A stretch of 64,000 bases of DNA from Chaetomium olivaceum (lineage: Eukaryota > Ascomycota > Sordariomycetes > Sordariales > Chaetomiaceae). This document shows, one piece after another, positions 60,335-64,000 of this stretch. Made by a program: the position numbers and the translations under genes. Position 1 is the first letter of the stretch; each line of letters starts with the position of its first letter. The notes below the pieces were generated by a model. The model did no database searches and had not been told where the DNA came from. It was given only the letters and a program-made list of their open reading frames with translations. The stretch lies in NCBI GenBank assembly GCA_039881045.1, contig JAYWVB010000058.1, positions 62,001 through 126,000 on the forward strand, in the 5' to 3' direction.

Positions 60335-62088
60335 GGGTCCTAACGAGTCACTTATCCTTCACTGGAGCGAAGGTGAGCAGTCTATCTATCTCTTTATTCT
60401 TTTTAAACCAGTTTCTAACTAATGGGTCAGATAGTTTCATCTCGGTGTTCAACAAGGAAACTAGCGAGCTCATAACGCGGCTAAAGGCTCATAATCAGCG
60501 ATGTAATTCTATCTAATGGTCTCCTGTTAACCCTTATCTTTTTGCTTCGGCTAGTGACGACGGAAGAGATCTACTATGAGTTCTCTCCGGTCCCGTCCAA
60601 ATACATAGGTTAGCTGGACATCTCAAAACCACTTCCTCGCGGAGAAGGTCCCCCCCCCCCTTTTAAAACTCGGGTTAGGCTACTTAAGAATTTGGACGTC
60701 TCAACGGAGTGTGCCGACCTCTTACTCAAACGTCAAGGGGCAGTGTCAACCAGGCCAGAGGCTTGGCATGAAGAGAGTTGACAAAAAATACCAAAAGATG
60801 AGAGGGAGAAGTAACCGCGGAGAAACCCACCACCGCGCGAAGGACGGCAACACATTGGCATACAAATCAGTGCAAATGTATGTACTACAAGTTAAACCCG
60901 CCCTTGGGTTGAACACGGCCGGGGTGTCGAGCAGATGGATACCCTGGGTGACGAACAAATGCTACGGCGCTCGGGAAGCGATTGTCAAATACAGCGTCTG
61001 GAGTTACTTGGACAACATTCCCGCTCACCTATTTTAGGTGCAGGGCTTTCGCATTATTGGCCCCATAACCTGGGCCACTTCAGAAACCCAAAGAAGACTT
61101 TGCCGCCCAAATGGGCAGGGTATCATCGCTAGCGCTAATAGTGTATTAGTTAATTGAGCGGCTCGAATGGTACTAGACAAGGAGTTATTTTCATTAAGGA
61201 CACAGGATGGGATGAGGATGGTTTGTTCTCCCTGTGCCACACCCACATCTAGCCTTCGTACGAAGTAAGGTAGATTGCATGCACCAGGACAGTGCTCAGC
61301 AATTTGTAGAATTCACCCCAGAAATGTGCCTTTTCAAAGATTGACTTTAGCTGCCTGTGTCGGGTTGGAAGTGATCGACTTCGACCTGCGATTCAACGAT
61401 ACGCTCTTACATCCCCCCAACAATAAGGTACCTTACTCAGGTGAACGCGACAAAAGAATCGAACCCCGCGCAGTCAGTTCAATAGAAAAGCCTAGCCCTC
61501 TTAGGATCTGCCGCATTATACGTCCTTCCAAATTCGTAAAAGAACTTGATATGAGCCTTATGAAACACGAGGATTCCCAAAATAACCCAAGCAAATAATC
61601 CACGGCGTTTTGTAGATGGATTACAAAGCCGACTTGTTCCTCACTGGAAACGCTGGCGTAAGTGGCTGAGCGGTCAAATCCGCTCTGCGCAGTCAAGCAT
61701 TACGCGGAGACAACTTCGCTTCGCCCCCAAAACACACGAGGGATCGCGACCCCTGCCCCCCCGTTGACCTACATTGGCTTCCTCGGTTTCCAATGGGAAA
61801 GTGGGGAACTTTGTCGATAGCCCCCAATTCTATGAACGTAGCGGGAGGAATCCATCCACGCGTCAAGTGGATGGACGCGTACGTCGACAGTGACATTGGC
61901 ATGGCCAGCCTCACCTGTGCCATTATGCGTCTTAGAAAGGGGCTCAAGTCATCGACAAGGCACCGTCAAGCCCTCGACAACAGCGTTACTTAATCCCAAC
62001 TGTATCTCGCGATATCGAGATTCCCATCAATGCCATCACCCTCAGACATCTTTTGAACTCCCATCTCAACCAACACTACAGACCGATC
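60335..62088. other. Intergenic with possible relic sequence
   Basis: About 1.75 kb. At about 60429-60512 a plus frame reads VFNKETSELITRLKAHNQ, which faintly resembles a WD40 blade, and near 60560-60600 another reads TEEIYYEFSPVPSKYI. Both could be remains of the multidomain protein of which the patatin relic was the start. A C11 run lies at 60650-60660. An A-box-like TGGCTGAGCGG near 61662 has no matching tRNA fold. The last 100-200 bases are the promoter of the gene at 62089. Confidence 0.4.
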
Positions 62089-63947
62089 ATGCATCTCCCG
62101 GCTAAGGCTTGGACCTTCTGGTCCACCGCCCTCCTGGCTACTCCCACCACGGCCTTCATCTCGCCCCTCCGCGCCCGCCAGGCCGACGACACCGCCTTCG
62201 ACTGGACTTCCATCACGCCCACGCCCGACCTGCAGTACCACTCCTGCTACGGCACCTTCCAGTGCGCCCGGCTGCGCGGCCCCTGGACTGGTCCAAGGAA
62301 GTCACCTCCAACTCCACCACTTCCTTCTCGTCCTCCTCGCCGGGCCCCTACGCCGCCATTGCCATCGTCACCCTCCCGGCCACGGTCCCCGTTACCGACC
62401 CGTCCTATGCCGGGCCCATCCTGATTAACCCCGGCGGACCGGGCGGCTCGGGTGCCCAGATGGCGCTGGGTATGGGCCCCGTCATGCAAGGGCTGGTCGA
62501 CGTTCCTGGCGTGCGCCACTACGACATTCTCGGGTTTGACCCGCGCGGTGTGGCGCTGACGACGCCCAGTGGTTCGTGCTATGAGAATCAGTTTGACCGG
62601 GCTGTGGATGCCATGGCGCTGCGCGGCATGCCGACCGCGCTGAGCAAACAAGGCCTGGGCATGCGGTTTAACGCGAATCAGGCCGTGGGCAAGTTGTGCG
62701 ATGAGGGGGTTTTCAAGTATCTGTCGACTGCGTCGGTTGCTAGGGATATGCTGGAGATTGTGGACCGGAGCCACCAGCTGGTGATGAAGACCTCCACGGG
62801 CGCCACCGGCATGAACTCGACCCGGAAAGCTTGTGACGGTGGGAATGGGGAGAAGCCGAGGCTGCAGTATATGGGATTTTCGTATGGCACCATCTTGGGG
62901 AACACGTTTGCCTCCATGTTTCCGGGGAGGGTTGGCAGAATGCTGCTGGATGGTGTTGCTGATGCCGAGGACTACACGGCCGGGGTAAGTTATCACCGAC
63001 GGAATTCTCGCGTGTGATGGAGAACTAACGGGACGCAGACCTGGGAGAAGAACATCAACGACTCCGACGCTTCCGTCGACATCTTTTATCGCACCTGCTT
63101 TGATGCCGGGGCTGACTGCCCGCTCCACCAGAGCGGCGACACCAGCTTCGAGAATATACGCGCCCGCGTCGCCGCCCTCCAGGCCAGCCTCAAGGAAGCC
63201 CCCGTGTCAACCATCTACAACAACCGTATTTACACCATGACCTCCTACCTTCTTGGTGAAAAGATCCGTACCTCCCTCTACGAACCTATCGCGAAATACG
63301 AGGCCCTCGCTATCGCTCTTGCCGGAGCGCTCAAGGGCAACTTCTCTGGCATCCTCGCCGACAGCGTCGTTATGGGCTTCGATGTCCGCTCCAACGTCTG
63401 CAGCGAAGTTCCCGCCACCGATCCGCCGCAGGAGTACAACTTCGCCAGCGAGGTCTCGAGGGCCATTATCTGCGGCGACTCACAAGCCTCCGCCGGCAAG
63501 CGCGACCTCGACTGGGCGGCCTCCACCGTTTCCCGCATCGCTAACCAGTCGATCTCGATCGGCGAGGCCTGGACCAACATCCCGCTCGCGTGCGCCGACT
63601 GGCCGTTCGCGCCGCCGTACACCTTCGCGGGTCCCTTCGGCAGCAAGGCGCCTGATAACAGCACCAACACGCCCGCTGCGTCGATGCTCATCTTGTCAAC
63701 CAAGACGGATCACGCGACGCCGCTAGCCAACGCGTACGCTCTGTCGCGTCTGCATGAGGGCTCGTCGGTGGCTATGGTTGATGCGGTGGGCCATTGTGCG
63801 CTGTTGGCGACTACTAGCACCTGCATGTACGGCATTGTGCAGGAGTATTTCCACACGGGTAACCTGCCTGCCAATGGGACAGTTTGCGAAGCCGAATGTG
63901 TGCCGCAGATTCCGTTCAAGGCTTGCCCTGGGTTGCCGGGGGCGTAA
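62089..63947 (+). CDS. Secreted TAP-like serine peptidase (alpha/beta hydrolase)
   Basis: Starts MHLPAKAWTFWSTALLATPT, a signal peptide followed by a mature region after about residue 30, so the product is probably secreted. The alpha/beta-hydrolase core has the oxyanion segment NPGGPGGSG, FDPRG and the nucleophile elbow GFSYG (Ser near 62880). Exon 2 carries the Asp in STKTDHATPL and the His in GHCALL, completing the triad, then a Cys-rich TAP-like C-terminal tail. The family includes tripeptidyl aminopeptidases and related S33 hydrolases; the substrate cannot be told from sequence. The intron is 62985-63038. A frame break at the C4 run 62280-62283, between QCARLRGP and the DWSKEV segment, reads as one missing base and is probably an assembly error. 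No link to the NRPS is evident. Confidence 0.88.
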
Positions 63948-64000
63948 GGGGGTTGAAGATGGATGGTGAGGGTGATTGTAAGACAACTTAAGAGATTACA

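Noticed and set aside
61430..61540. B-box-like GGTTCGATTC on the minus strand near 61450
   Set aside because: Flanking bases do not form a T stem or cloverleaf.
61645..61735. tRNA-Leu/Ser-like A box (TGGCTGAGCGG)
   Set aside because: No B box within 100 bases and no closing acceptor stem. At best a worn tRNA fragment.
1..64000. CRISPR arrays, bacterial operons, riboswitches
   Set aside because: No regularly spaced repeats or bacterial signals. Intron-rich genes show a eukaryotic genome.

Overview
The window is genomic DNA of a filamentous ascomycete (Pezizomycotina, probably Sordariomycetes). Genes have many short introns (about 50-85 bases) with GTAAGT-type donors and CTAAC/CTGAC branch sites. 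Other fungal marks are a Zn(II)2Cys6 regulator, a DUF3638-type giant protein, a fungal multimodular NRPS and a Pogo/Fot-type transposon. There is no sign of prokaryotic operons, CRISPR or complete RNA genes.

Layout, left to right: a Zn2Cys6 transcription factor (minus, 136-2641); a 4.3 kb gene-poor stretch; a DUF6606/DUF3638/DUF3645-type P-loop protein of about 3,300 residues (plus, 6904-17329); a dead ADGF/CECR1-type adenosine deaminase gene (minus, 17764-20278) broken by a 282-base solo LTR; a multi-pass membrane protein of unknown function (minus, 21921-24165); a complete but inactive Pogo-type transposon (25460-27314) with 48-base terminal inverted repeats; an ABCC-type full ABC exporter (minus, 27354-32531); a 25 kb NRPS gene (plus, 34451-59508) divergent from the exporter; a patatin-like relic (about 60042-60334); and a secreted TAP-like serine peptidase of the alpha/beta-hydrolase fold (plus, 62089-63947).

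The centrepiece is the NRPS, read as partial C-A1-T1-E1 / C2-A2-T2 / C3-A3-T3-E2 / C4-A4-T4 / C5-A5-T5-E3 / C6-T6-CT-T*. Epimerisation domains at modules 1, 3 and 5 and a last module with no adenylation domain predict an alternating D-L-D-L-D-L hexapeptide, released as a ring by a fungal-type terminal condensation domain. The last carrier-like domain (T*) has isoleucine where the phosphopantetheine serine should be. From memory, this plan matches the conserved NPS4/NRPS4 type, linked in Fusarium to the cyclic hexapeptide fusahexin. The divergent ABC exporter is the natural candidate for product export. The Zn2Cys6 regulator is 32 kb away, so a link to the cluster is only a guess.

A caution for every reader: many genes here carry one- or two-base frame breaks. 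Several sit in short homopolymer runs in unrelated genes, and most read as one omitted base. This looks more like residual base-calling error in the assembly than decay. The adenosine deaminase relic and the transposase also carry nonsense codons, some of the kind RIP (repeat-induced point mutation) makes, and appear truly dead.
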